A stretch of 64,000 bases of DNA from Solen grandis. Taxonomy: Eukaryota; Mollusca; Bivalvia; Adapedonta; Solenidae. Position 1 is the first letter of the stretch; each line of letters begins with the position of its first letter. A program made the translations under genes and the position numbers. The stretch is taken from NCBI GenBank assembly GCA_021229015.1, contig CM037781.1, positions 41,593,417-41,657,416 of the forward strand, given 5' to 3'. The notes under the pieces are model-generated. The model saw only the letters and a program-made list of their open reading frames with translations. It did no database searches and was not told the DNA's origin. Positions 36,120 through 48,539 of this stretch are shown here, one piece after another.

Positions 36120-36904
36120 TTCCCTTACATTTAAGAAAAAATAACAGTTTGGAAACAAGGATCTATAAATTTTGCGAATTATTGGTGTTTTCCTGTAAAG
36201 TTACGTCAAGCTCGATGTGAAATATCGCGTTAATGTACATAGCTCGATAATACAAATATGGTCCCTGATAAGTTAAAGGATCGATGGCTAGACAAACCTA
36301 GAGACCCCCATCCCCTTACAAAAAAAAGTCTTGCATTTTGCAGAACATAAATGAATTATTTCAATTAATCAACTTGGAGAGGATAAGCCATATAAACCAA
36401 ACTTGTTAACAATTGACTTCTCTGTAAGTTCGCTTCGCCTGCCTCGAGCTGCGCTCGCTGTAAATTAATTCAAGAAGAGAAGAATTATGTCTGAAAAAAA
36501 TTAATAAATGCACACTAATAATATGATTCCATTTATTTTTTGCACAAATTTTATAAACAAATGGCAAGAAAACTCACAAGGGATAGTTACCTGATTTCAA
36601 CACCATGAACGCCATTCAATATTCCGATAACCTCCGTGTATGAAAAACCAGCAAAGAAGCATTCACGAATTAAACCACTTTCTGTCAACCGTTAAGGCAT
36701 AAATATATGTTAAGTATTTGTTTGTTTGTTTTTCCATGCCTACATATTATATAGATCATATTGGGTATACCAATACTTTTAACACCATAAACCCTCTTTT
36801 CGCTTACAATTTTTCAAACGGTCTAATCTGTGAAGCGTAGTTTAATATGTAGTACATTTGTATATAACGACTTGAAAGAAAAGAACATGAGAGTATGTAA
36901 GAAT

Positions 36905-36990
36905 GAGAGAAGGAGAGAGAGAGGGGGGGTGGATGAAAAAAAAGAGGAAAGAAAGAAAGAAAGAGCAGAGAGAGAGAGGGAGAGAGACAT
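36905..36990 (+). repeat. GA-rich microsatellite
   Basis: Impure (GA)n/(GAAA)n run: AGAGAGAGAGG, GAAAGAAAGAAAG, AGAGAGAGAGGGAGAGAG. The apparent reading frames over it are low-complexity. Confidence 0.85.
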
Positions 36991-37109
36991 GTTTGATATT
37001 CACATCTGCGTGTGAAGTAAGGTTGGAGCCGACATGACACAAGCATCATTTCATAACACATGCACATGTAACGTGTAATACGTGCAACGTATGCAATCAA
37101 TATAAACTA

Positions 37110-37150
<41 letters not shown>

Positions 37151-37440
37151 AATAAAATCTTTACAGTAATTCCCTTTGATTCAATAACGTTTTAATGATT
37201 TCGTTTCTCAATGGCTTGGTTTTCTTTATTGATGAGAAACGCAATCAGGTTATGAATGCAACTCCCACTAGTCCTTCATCCATTCCCAACCTCATGATCA
37301 AATAGTTCATTTATATATAGCTCTGGACACAATATGTAGTAATTTGAACTGTTTTATAAAGGATACTATCATCATAAAGATTTCCATTTAAAGAACAAAA
37401 CATTTCTTTGATTTGTTTCACTAACATGTGTTTACAATCA

Positions 37441-37938
37441 TTTTGCGCATGCGTACCGGAAGGCGAAATGCAAAATATTGAATTCTCGCCTGGCGGATTG
37501 GCGGGCGCCAAGCGAAATGTCGAAAAGACGAAATATTGATTTTTCGTGTTGCGGGACGAGATTTCGCTGTGAAATGCGAAATATCGGATTCTCGCATAGC
37601 GGTTTGGCGGGGCGCCAAGCGAAAAGTCGGAAAGACGAAATATTGATTTCTCGTGCGGCGGGGCGAGATTTCGCCGCGAAATGTCGAAATTTCGGGGCGA
37701 GATTTCGGGGCGAAATGACGAAAACACGAAAATCGAAATTTCGGGCGAAAAGTCGAAATATTATGTTTCGCGTGGCGGGGCGTGATTTCTAGTTTTCGCC
37801 CCGAAATCTCGCCCTGAAACTTCTACATTTCGTGTTTTCGACTTTTTGCCCCGAAATCTCGCCCCGAGATTTCGACATTTCGCTGCGAAACTTCGCCCCG
37901 AAACCCGCCACACGAAATGGCAGAAATCAGCCACCATA
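37441..37938 (-). repeat. Right inverted arm of the foldback-like element
   Basis: The reverse complement of the left arm at both its outer and inner ends, but longer (about 500 versus 330 bp) through extra copies of the CGAAAT...GGGGCGAGATTTCG modules. The length difference suggests expansion or contraction of the modules. Confidence 0.85.
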
Positions 37939-37944
37939 GGTTAA

Positions 37945-40397
37945 ACTTATTTTTTTAAGATAAACATGGAAACATAGATAGAGCTTGTGTCATGTCAATA
38001 TTCTTTTGTATATAGATAATACACTTTGAATATACTGTCGCGGATTTCTGTTATTAATATTTAATATGTATACGCAATTGAGATTACTAACAGATTTGTA
38101 AATTAGTGAAATAGTAAACCACAGCACATCGTATATTGTTTATCTTATTTTAAATTATTTATCTATGTATCGTTCTTTCTGTTATTATTATTATTATTAT
38201 TATTATTATCATTATTTGTTATTATTATGTCAGGAAATATATAAAGAAACAACAATGATTTTCAAAAGAAAAAAGAAGAGAATTGAAAAAAAAAATAAAG
38301 AAAACCTATTAGATATGTGAAAATATACCAATTACATACCCCACTATTCAGTGTCAGGGTAAATAGCATGTCTAAAGTGGAAATACAATAGTGAAAATGT
38401 CGAACAAAAGAGACAAATACACAGACCTTTGTAGGAAAGGATCCATATCATTTGTCGCTGAATTGGTTCACTTTTAATTCAAGGACAAACGTGTGAATCA
38501 TACATAGACCAGATATTGCGTTCTAATGTTTAATTCAAAAGGTGTTCTACACTTCACAGTGACCAAAGAAACTATTCGTTTATGTATTTACATGTACGGT
38601 GGCATAAAGTGGGATTTGAATTTTTATATCGCCTGTGCACGTGATAACCACCGCGTGCGACAGCAGAAGCTTTCGCGTGCGCACGCGTCGCGCGCAGTAA
38701 TTTAAGTTATATATAACAAAATATCTTCCATCTCGCGTTTATGCCACCGTATATATTGAACCATCTTAAGTTGTATACTATTTATTTGTCGTTAGCACGA
38801 CCAGTTAATATCTTATTTGTTGTTTTCTTTTCATCCCTTTATTCATTTATCATTTTCTCATACATTTGCATACTTATTTTAGACGCCCTTATTAAAATGA
38901 AAAAATATACACTGAGTTTTCACAAGCACACAGCTTAAAGACTAACGAAATATTAAAATATAATGAAAGTATGGCCTAAAATATTTCTGTTGCTATTTTC
39001 TTCAGTTTCCCGTCATTAATGGATTCAAGTATCACAGACATAATTAAGAAAATCCCACGTTCTGCAAACAATTCTTTCCACACACTATTTATATCTTTTC
39101 GCTTTAATGATTTGCTGTCAAAGCAGAACCATTAAGCATTGTATGAAAAATCAATCGAACTTGCGCCGAGTAATTACTACTCAACCTAAAGCAGGGACAC
39201 TCCAAACTGTAACTGGTGTCTGGTTAATACATCATAATTGGAAGTGGTAAACATCCACATGGTCTTATCTATTGGTACTTGCGTTTTCAGGAAGATAAGA
39301 CGAAATTTAAACTTAATGATAAAAACATTTAAAGACAAACAAAAAATGCTTTGAGAAAAAAGATCCCGTTAAAATGATTTTGGGCTGTCAAACAATCAGA
39401 AGGTAAAATCTTAAATTCATTATTGAGGTTAATATTACTTTTTTGATACACTGTGTCTGTATGTTTGATACCGTGAGCCAAGGATACATACTTCTTTGTG
39501 TGATTGGTATTTCGCTTTCGCCTGTGTCCTTCTATAGGGTCTGGTATTTTTCTATTACTATTATATTGACACAATACTGGGTAATCTCACAATACACGGT
39601 GCGGTCTCTCTCGTCTCCAATACTATGGTAAACACTGTCGTGTGTTTGGTTATATGTACACAGAATGGACCTAAATAGGTTAATCACAGAGAAACACATA
39701 TTGAATGTCCCATTAAATTTGTATTTCGAACTGCATGTTAGTTGAAAATGGTCAAAATGTGAGTGTAGATGATGGATTAATAAAAGATGTTTGCGAAGAT
39801 CGTGTAACCTGCAGGTAAACGTACCACTTTTTCATTAATTAATTCCAATGTTTCAAGATCGAACATTTTTTCTTTCTTTTTTTTTTTTTTTTTTTTTCAT
39901 TGGTAAGAGTTTGTGCTGAAATGCTGTATTCATATGGTATCGGTAGAAAATGATAAATTTTTAAAATTTAATAGTATAGATAGTAGTAGTAGTAGAAATA
40001 GAAGTTTCCTTATTGTGCATGTGCATACAATAAAATCAAACAATACAATAAATATGATTTAACAAAAGTAGCTCTCATCCCAGCGGACCTATATCTCACC
40101 AAGAAATCAATTACAGTAACAGTCAACAGTGTGATATGGCAGGTGGTTGCATAATTATCTGATAATTTAAGAATTTTTGATATAAGAAAATTCTAACAAT
40201 AAGTTTATTGTAATGACTAATGATGACTAGAAATAGTAGATACTAAGACAAATAGTTAGAAGGAAGAAATATACCCGTAACATTAACGTTGAGTTAACCT
40301 AAAAGAAATGATCATATTATCATTAGATGTGGTATTCACCATTAGAGGATACAGACAGGTGTTAGTTGAAGGCTGACAGCAATAGAAGTGATAAAAT
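37945..40397. other. Intergenic, no gene recognised
   Basis: AT-rich with (ATT)n at 38184-38225, a CG-rich patch at 38640-38696 (GCGTGCGCACGCGTCGCGCGC) and T-runs at 39876-39898. No exon-like frame with splice signals was recognised. Confidence 0.6.
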
Positions 40398-40688
40398 CAG
40401 GGGTGATACATATAGTCATTCACGGTGAAGTCTACACATATAATGAGGGTGATACATATATCATTCACGGTGAAGTCTACACATATAATTAGGGGTGATA
40501 CATACATCAATCACAGTAAAGACTACACATATAATTAGGGGTGATACATATATCACTCACGGTGAAGTCTACACATATAATTGGGGTGATACATATATCA
40601 TTCACGGTGAAGTCTACACATATACTTAGGGGTGATACATATATCACTCACGGTGAAGTCTACACATATAATGAGGGTTGATACATAT
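40398..40688 (+). repeat. 46-bp minisatellite, about six units
   Basis: Unit GGGGTGATACATATATCATT + CACGGTGAAGTCTACACATA + TAATTA, starting at about 40400, 40447, 40493, 40539, 40585 and 40630. Degenerate units with GGGTGATACATA continue to about 40870. Confidence 0.88.
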
Positions 40689-41214
40689 GTTATTTAAGTA
40701 CATTTCAGGGCTGATTAATATGGTCATGCTCAGTATCACAACTATACAGAGGTATTAATATATTATAATCACACATATAACAGGTTTATGTTTTAGGTAG
40801 TTAAATAATGAGGTTCCATAATATATATATATAATCTAAATATAATAGGGTGATACATACGCTAACAACAGTAAGATATCAAAATTAGGGGTTATACATA
40901 ATATAGAGTGAATGTACACAAAAAATGGGATGATACCTAGTATTATACTTTAGCGCTAAGTATTGTTAAAATGGTGAGCCCAGCCACTATAATTTAATAA
41001 AAGAGAATTATTTTTATTAAAAAAAAATTCTTATCATTATCATACTTGTTACAATGTAAGGTTTTTCAAACATTTTAAATGGAATGTAGATAATATGGAA
41101 GTACCGATAAACTGCGAAGTAGATGTATCGTACCAGATATTAAAAAGTATTATTTATCTAAACATAAACTTACAGTTAGATTTATGCGTTACAAACGATA
41201 AATGCGAGCAATTA

Positions 41215-41305
41215 TAACGAAACTAGAGTAGATGTATCGGTACACGATAAACTACGAGTAGATGTATCGGTACACGATAAATACGCGTAGCTATATCGGT
41301 ACAAT
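41215..41305 (+). repeat. 30-bp tandem repeat, about three units
   Basis: Unit ...GAGTAGATGTATCGGTACAC + GATAAACTAC repeated three times. A related but diverged unit lies at about 41099-41135 (GTACCGATAAACTGCGAAGT, AGATGTATCG). Confidence 0.75.
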
Positions 41306-41917
41306 GTGAATATCCCTGCTCCCACTAGAAGAACTTTTTCTAAATTCAATTGCCATAAATTTGTAAAGATGTGTACAAATTCAGCTCAGTATATCCAAGC
41401 ATGTTGAAAAGAGAATTAAATTATGAAAATCTAAATTCAAATGCTTAAGAAAAGATTTCAGTGCAGGTCTAGAAACGGCCTTGGAGTTAAAGGCCCTTTT
41501 GTCCAAAGTCTATAAAGGCTTGCATTTACTATAAAATTCCCATGATTGATGGACAATGATAACAATCTAACTATGGGCAGATTACCTTAATTAGAAATTT
41601 GAGGGCCACAACTCTGTCAAAAATTGACAAAGACATTTAGTATGCAAGCATGTTCTGTATGTCATTATAGTACATGTACATACCAAAACGCATCTCAGTA
41701 CCTCACAGCAGAAAAAGAAAGAAGAAAAGTCTGAGAAATGACAGGGTGTTGGAATGACAGAAAGACAGAAAAAAATAATAAAACTACGCCAAGCCACTTA
41801 TTCGCATAGGCACAAAAAGCCAAGGGAGTATACATGATACAAAAAATAATAAATGAAATTTAGTTTTGGAAGATCTTAGCTTAAAAGTATATATATACTT
41901 AACTTTTTTCTTCATAG
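41306..41917. other. Upstream region / 5' intron of the calpain gene
   Basis: No coding signal. A fragment of dispersed repeat occurs at about 41580-41640 (GAGGGCCACAACTCTGTCAA). It ends in a pyrimidine-rich tract and a TTCATAG acceptor (41911-41917), so an untranslated first exon probably lies upstream. Confidence 0.5.
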
Positions 41918-41936
41918 ATCTTCGACAACGTTCAAG

Positions 41937-42317
41937 ATGGGCTGCGTGGCATCGGCACCTATCTCCCCTGGAGACACTGAACACGGCACCTCCGATACTA
42001 CCAAACAAGCTGACAACCCTGCAGATACCAACACAACCAAAGACAAGAACGGAGACCTTAAAACGGCCCCGGCACCACAACCTATCTCGGCCAATCTTCC
42101 TACAATTAAAAGGAATAGCAAAAAGAAAGTCAGCAAATCTAAAGGATCGAAGGGAAAGTTACAGGGGTTATTTGAGAAATATGTCGATTTTAGAGAGGAT
42201 AAATCGATTAATGAGAATGTGTATAATAAGTCCCCGGATGACCTTCCGTTTATTGACAAAACTTTTCTGAAAGAAGACAAAATAGATGGTGAAATGGTTG
42301 TATGGAAGCGTCCAAGG
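41937..42317 (+). other. Calpain N-terminus: N-myristoylation motif and basic patch
   Basis: The protein starts MGCVASAP. Gly2 with Ser6 fits the N-myristoyltransferase rule, and Cys3 is a typical palmitoylation site. A Thr/Asp/Pro-rich stretch follows, then a Lys-rich patch at residues 58-74 (KRNSKKKVSKSKGSKGK). Myristate plus a basic patch is the classic membrane-binding arrangement of Src and MARCKS. Exon 1 ends with VVWKRPR, the start of the calpain core. Lipidation is a prediction. Confidence 0.75.
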
Positions 42318-43473
42318 GTATGTATGCAATACACAATAGTTTTTATTATCTATAGAACAAAAAGTTTAATATATATTGTCGTGTTCATCTATGCTAAATA
42401 AAACATATTGTGTATGTTTCATTATACCCATGATATCGCTACAATGCGACAAATAATTGTAAATTATGATCAAGAGGTCATATAAACAAAAAGTCTGCAA
42501 CTGTGTTCAAATATTAGTAACATTTCATTATCATTTTGATGTTTACATGTAAAGATATGTTCCTGTTTGTTTTTTGTTGTTGTTTTTTGTTGTTGTTTTT
42601 TTTGTTGTTGTTTTTTTTTGTTTTTCACAGAATATGAATAGTTATAACCTATAATAAATTAAACTATACTCATAATTTGTTTTTATTATTTAATTTTAAT
42701 TAAATTTAATCCCCCTTTCTTTGAGGTTTTAAATAAATTGAAAAAATAAAATGATAAAATGGTTAATCTTTTGCTAATTACATATACGTGTTTCTTTGAA
42801 AGAATGAGGACTAAATTAACTCGAAATTCTAGTTGAAATGGTTAATCGGAAGCAACACGTTCGTCAATTTTCATACCATAACTGAGGCTTTAAACAAATA
42901 TGTGTAAAATAAGTCTATGCACCGTAAGTTTAAATATTTACTTACATTAAATGGGGAAAGAAGTCTTTTCCTTCTCGTTGGACCAATACCTTTGCGCCTG
43001 GGATGGTCATGAAAGATTTGTTGTTGTTTTTTTACAACACAGGATTTTTTAAACAACCCCGTCCTCTTTTCCGACGCCGTCGGCCGGCATGACATTGAAC
43101 AGGGCAATGTCGGGAACTGCTGGCTTCATGCGGGGGTTGCAGCTGTTGCCGACAGGCCGGATCTCCTCCACAAGGTACTTTGTTTTTTCAACCATTGTTT
43201 TATCCGAATACCGGCTGTCCAACACAGGTTGACTTCTTATTTTAAACTGTACTTTTTTCTTGCGCCAACATACACTTTTAATTTCTTGTGCAACACATTT
43301 GCTTTGTTTCTTAGTCATGTTTATGAAATGCCAATTCTTATTAACAACATAGCATGTCATTGTTATACATTATCATTGTATGTTATCGACGTTAATGTTT
43401 TTTAATAGGCAGTACCGCTAGACGCATGGAATGAAAAGGATGGTTTCTTTCACTGTCGTTTTTGGAGGTATAC

Positions 43474-43508
<35 letters not shown>

Positions 43509-45864
43509 GCTTTCCTCGCATAATCTGTCTTTTTCTTTCTCTTATTTTGTTGATATCATGGTGTAAATGAAACCTGTGTAGTTTACAGATAATGAAACAC
43601 AGTAAAATAGATTGAAAGACAATATAGATCTACAATATGATTATGAAAAAAAACTAGTGTAACTACATTTCGATGTCATTGATCTGTTAACGAGAGACGA
43701 TTGTGAGTCCAGTTTAGAAATAATAATCTAAATTTGACCTACACACCCGCGTCCATATAAATCAATAAGTGACTGTACGATACACCAATATTATTTCTAG
43801 GTTTGGTCGATGGGAGGATATTTATATTGACGATCACCTACCTGTGAAGGAAAACGACAATTTTCCATTTGGTGCTAGGGGAAGGAACGACAAAAATGAG
43901 ATATGGCCGTCTCTTCTTGAAAAAGCATTTGCAAGGTATGCCATCCGCCGAGTACCGGGACATCGTCGGTTACCCCACGGCTGCTGATTATGCTATACTC
44001 AATATATCGATGGAACGATTTGGCCAAGGGTGTCCGATGATGAACACTGGTACCGGGGTATCACTTACACTTGCGTTAACAACCAGATGTTTTAAAGAAA
44101 ACGGAAAACGGAAAACAATAACTTTTAACTTTTTAATTTCCAATGTGTTGGATATTAAAAAGTTAAAAAATAATATTAAAAAAGTTTTTTGTTGTTGCTG
44201 TTGTTTAATCTAAAAGGGGATTTTCATCACTAGTCACTAATACAGTCAAGCCTGTATTAAGCGGTCAGTCAAAGGAAAAAGAGAACTTGACCGCTTAACA
44301 GAGGGCCCCAGAAAAGGTTTAAAGTACGCTGAACTTATTAAAAGACGTTAAATACAGGTCCCTTATCACCGCGAATGGGTCTTCGAATCCCGGCAGGGTC
44401 ATTCGGATTTTCATGTGAGGAAGCCTTCCAGCTGGCTTGCGGTAGGTCGGTGGTTGTACCCGGATGCCTTTGTGCATTCGGGGTCTTCCTCCACCTGTAA
44501 TTAGCTGGACGTCGCTATAGACTGAAATACTGTCGAAGCGACGGTAAACCAAATAGTCAAGTCAAATCAACTTATACTCAAACACTGCTTCTACTTTCGA
44601 TTTGTCTAGCCCATTCCAAGTCAAAATTGTGTGTGAGTGTGTGTGTGTGGTTTCGAGTTGGTTAAAATTTTGCGAAATTAATTCCAAAACACATAATACA
44701 CCAGTAATGGGATGGTGCAGTATATCATTATATATGCGTACTTAAAACAGTAAATCTTCTATGTGATTCTAAATTCTCGCGAATATAACATCGCTGAGAA
44801 ATAACTCACATTCTAGTGCTATCACAAACTGAGAAACATGTCAAATATGACTTAAAACAAATTCCTGCGTATTTCAAAATGTATAACGAAACAATTCTGC
44901 ACACCTCAATTTATATCACGGAGCGCACATCATTACATATTCATAATAACTTAATTCCTAGCTTTTTTTATCACAGATAATTCCTACAACGGAATCATCA
45001 ATGCTCACTTCAATTTGAAGAACGTAATTATTTATATTTCAGAATGTATGGCGGCTATAAAAACCTGGAGGGCAATATTGACGGTGGACAAGCGGCACCA
45101 TTTCGTGTGGAATCCCCTATTTTGACCCTTACAGGTGGATTCCAGCTGGAGATAGATTTAGAAGTGGAGGAAATTAAACACAAAAAGATAGATGCAGATA
45201 CTGTGCGCGATCTTCACGTGCTCCTAAAGAACGCATACAAGAAAAATGCCATGATGTCCGCTGGGTTCCCTAACGCCGTTGAAAAGGTTTTCTTTTTCTG
45301 ATTAAACTATTTTGTGAAAACACTTCTTAGCCATGTTTCAATCCACAATGTGATACATTGATTTGTTATGTCATATTCCGTGGTTTTAATATTTGAGTAG
45401 AATTATTTTTACCAATATCCATAAACCAGAAATCGGTGACGTCACGCCCGTGTAGAGTTTAACCTTTAACAACTGCGATGATTCTAAAACTGAAAAACTA
45501 CTCATCATATCGAGAGCTGACGTAAAATATTCAAAGTACCTTTAAAAATAGAATGAGAGGGAACAGTTTAACGGTCAGCTCTGAATTGATCAAATCTGTA
45601 CAGAGCTTGGCAAAAGATATATTTAATGGCGGTTTTGTGTGTTAAATACTTTTGCATTCTTAAAGTTGTGTGTACATAATTTTACCTTACCATTTTAAAG
45701 GGACACGTGTCTTAATTGTTATACTGTATGGCATAATAAATAACCGCATACACCTGTTTGAAAACAAAAAAAATACATGTATATTTCAGTGAGTGGTGTT
45801 GAAGGTTTTTATAAGTTATCTGTATTTTCAACAATGGATGTTTTAACAAATGATCAATTTTTTT

Positions 45865-45899
<35 letters not shown>

Positions 45900-48490
45900 T
45901 TAAGAAGCTACAGATTCCGAAGCAAGGTTTGGTGAGTGACCACGAATACACACTGACAGGGGCGGTAACTGTGACAAACAACAAAGCCGAAAATGTCAAT
46001 ATTCTTCGTCTGCGGAACCCAGCTGGATGCACGGAGTGGACTGGTCCATGGTCAGATGGGTGAGGCCTGTTATCTTATGATATAAAATATTATCAAATAG
46101 AATACGGATAAGATGGGTTAAGATTATATTATTCATGGAGAAAAAAAGATAGTACAGCATATCAACTTCAGCTCTCGTGAAATTTTGGAACGGCCCTCGA
46201 CTATGAAGCACTATAATTGTGTTGTAGTGGGAAAGTTAGCCATAGGTTGATTTTTTTTAAAAGTCGCATTTAAATGACAATTATTTATTTTGGGATTTAG
46301 AGCTTGGAGACCTGTTTAAAATATTTCTCCCTCTCTCCCTCTCTTTCTCTCTTATTTCATTTCTTGCATATTGTTATTACTCAGGTCCCTAGAGTGGAGC
46401 ACGATAGATAACAGTCAATTACAGCACGTGATCAAAGATGACGGGGAGTTCTGGATAGACATTAATGATTTCGTGAAGTTCTTCCATATCATTCGCATCG
46501 GTTCCATGACACCAGACTTTTACCAGTACGGCCAGGAGGAATCTATAAGTGAGTGATCAATCTTGAATTGGTTAAACATAAAAAAGATAAATATTTCCTC
46601 CAATGAGGTTTTAACATGGTAATCTTCATCTCATGATTTTGCAAATGATTACATGGTTATTGCAAGTATTAATAATTATTTATTTCAAATATCATATAAT
46701 TACATTATTTTCACTATTATTAATATAAGAATGGATTTCAGTAGAAAACGTAACACATACATTTGTGTAAAAAGGGGGAGGGAGATTTAATGTAGTTTGT
46801 GAGTGAACATATGTAATAAGCGGTCATGCCAGTCTTCATCAAATAATTTTACATATGAGTATTATATAAAACAAATGCACAAATGCACAAATGAATTTCA
46901 ATATAACAGGTAACAAATAAGTGGATTTGATATAGTTTGTGGTCAAATTATGGCAAAAATAAGAATAATTTCTTTGAATTGCAAACAACGCATTTTTCAA
47001 TAGCTACCTTAAAATTTATATATTTCGAGGGGATAATTTTCGTTGATTTTAAGAGCGATATCATAACGATTATTAACCCTGCGAAATATGTTCATGATGT
47101 CTCGACCTCGTACATTAATATATACATATGGTCTTATCTTTAATGCTGCCTCAGCGAAACTAAATGTCAGCGAAAAAAACTGATGCCTCTATTTGATTGA
47201 AACCTTTTGTTTGATTTACAGGGCTAGGTATGTAATGGACAGGTACTGTAAGTATTTATAAAATCAGGTAAGTAAAAAATAACGTTTTGCATACTGATAA
47301 TAATGGTTTCGTAAGTATGTTTGCCTTTGTCGAAGCTCAGACTCCATCACCAGTACTACTTAAATATTATTGTGCGAATTCCATGATTCTTGTGTCTCTC
47401 AAAAATACCCAAATATTTCAATTATTGCAAATATTGATAGTTAGCCTACTGAGTTAATTGTTTATACCAACTTAGTAATGTAACATAATATATCGTTGAA
47501 CAGGGATGATAGTATGCGAGAATTTAAGTACCACTTAGCGCTTGGTAGATTTTGAGACCGCTTTATACTCAGTGGCAAAAAAAAAATTGTACACCCAGGC
47601 TTTCGTTATTTTAAGTATATATCTATTTCCGAGATAAAAAAAAATTGCAGAACATTGAGCATTGTATTGTCAGCATGTCGTGCATATTTTTTTAATTCCG
47701 AAAGCAGTGATGATATGGCATAAGACCTACTGGACACGTCTTTCATGAAAAAAACAAACAATGATAATTACATCAGGCACAAAGTACTGGTCCAACCCAT
47801 TATTCTATATGGTTTCTATGGAAATTGGTTCTATTGTTAAGGAGTGGCTACCATTGGTTGTCAATATTTCAGAATACCACACGGGTGTGTTCGGGAGGTG
47901 GGAGGGAGAGACCGCTGCTGGGAACGACTGGGAGATGATGTTAAACAACCCTAGACACCATTTCCATGTGGACAAGTCAGGTAAGGATCTAGATTTGACT
48001 TGACTTGACTTGACTTGACATGACTTGACTTGACTTGACTTGACTAGACTATTTGAGTTTACCGTCGCTTCGACAGTATTTCAGTCAAATAGCGACATCC
48101 AGCTAATTACAGGTGGAGGAAGACCCCGAATCCACGGAGGCATCCGGGTAGAACCACCGACCTACTGCAAGCCAGCTGGAAGGCTTCCTCACATGAAAAT
48201 CCGAATGGCCCTGCCGGGATTCGAACCCACAGCGGGGAGGGGCTGAGTAAGTTAAGGATCAAGTTGTATCTTCAGTCACGTGATGCAAAAATCTTTAGAA
48301 TGTAATATCTTAGTGTGGTGAATAGAAAAATAGATTGAAAGAGATATAAATTATTAAAGACTAAATTTAAGTATTTTTGTTGCAAACATCTGTCCATATT
48401 TCAAGTAAACAATATATTGTAATTAAAAATCAGAATATCCCAGGCGCTTTTAATCGTTTAGGACCGCTTTCAGTCAGTTTAACTGATTAT

Positions 48491-48539
<49 letters not shown>

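Larger units (their letters stand above)
34680..37938. mobile_element. 3.26-kb foldback-like element with long palindromic inverted termini
   Basis: The outer ends are inverted copies: TATGGTGGCTGGTTTCTGCC at the left and, read inward on the minus strand, TATGGTGGCTGATTTCTGCC at the right. Both are flanked by GGTTAA (34674-34679 and 37939-37944), a plausible 6-bp target duplication. The inverted arms (about 34680-35012 and 37441-37938) are packed with small palindromes such as CGAAATCTCGGGGCGAGATT. They end inward in GAGAATTCAATATTT and a TACGCATGC motif. The interior (35013-37440) is AT-rich with a G24 run, a GA-rich microsatellite and an A-run, and no protein I recognise. The longest open frames are artefacts of the arms. 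Confidence 0.8.
43043..46548 (+). other. Calpain CysPc protease core
   Basis: Exons 2-7. Exon 2 has NPVLFSDAVGRHDIEQGNVG before the nucleophile Cys153 (codon 43118-43120). Exon 4 has DIYIDDHLPV and EIWPSLLEKAFAR, standard calpain blocks. Exon 5 has GGYKNLEGN and a TGG motif. Exon 6 holds His330 and Asn355, 25 residues apart as expected, and EWTGPWSD. Exon 7 has DDGEFWIDINDFVKFF. The core looks catalytically complete apart from Ala in place of the usual Trp357. Confidence 0.9.

Noticed and set aside
36842..37100. Ser/Leu-rich minus-strand frames
   Set aside because: They are the translation of the GA-rich microsatellite.
37311..37792. Open frames of 104-138 codons on both strands
   Set aside because: These cover the right arm of the same element. 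Frames on both strands with similar residue strings are what inverted repeats give.
40398..40690. CRISPR-like array of regular repeats
   Set aside because: The whole 46-bp unit repeats with no unique spacers, and the genome is animal; it is a minisatellite.
41912..42334. Minus-strand frame of 140 codons and a plus frame of 134 codons
   Set aside because: Both are shadows of calpain exon 1, which is supported by the splice phases and domain matches of the following exons.
43936..44213. Possible extra calpain exon after 43935 (frame continuing through GMPSAEYRDIVGYP)
   Set aside because: The frame reads through the donor in a different phase and does not match the calpain core, whereas 43935 joined to 45043 gives a continuous match (LLEKAFAR-MYGGY).
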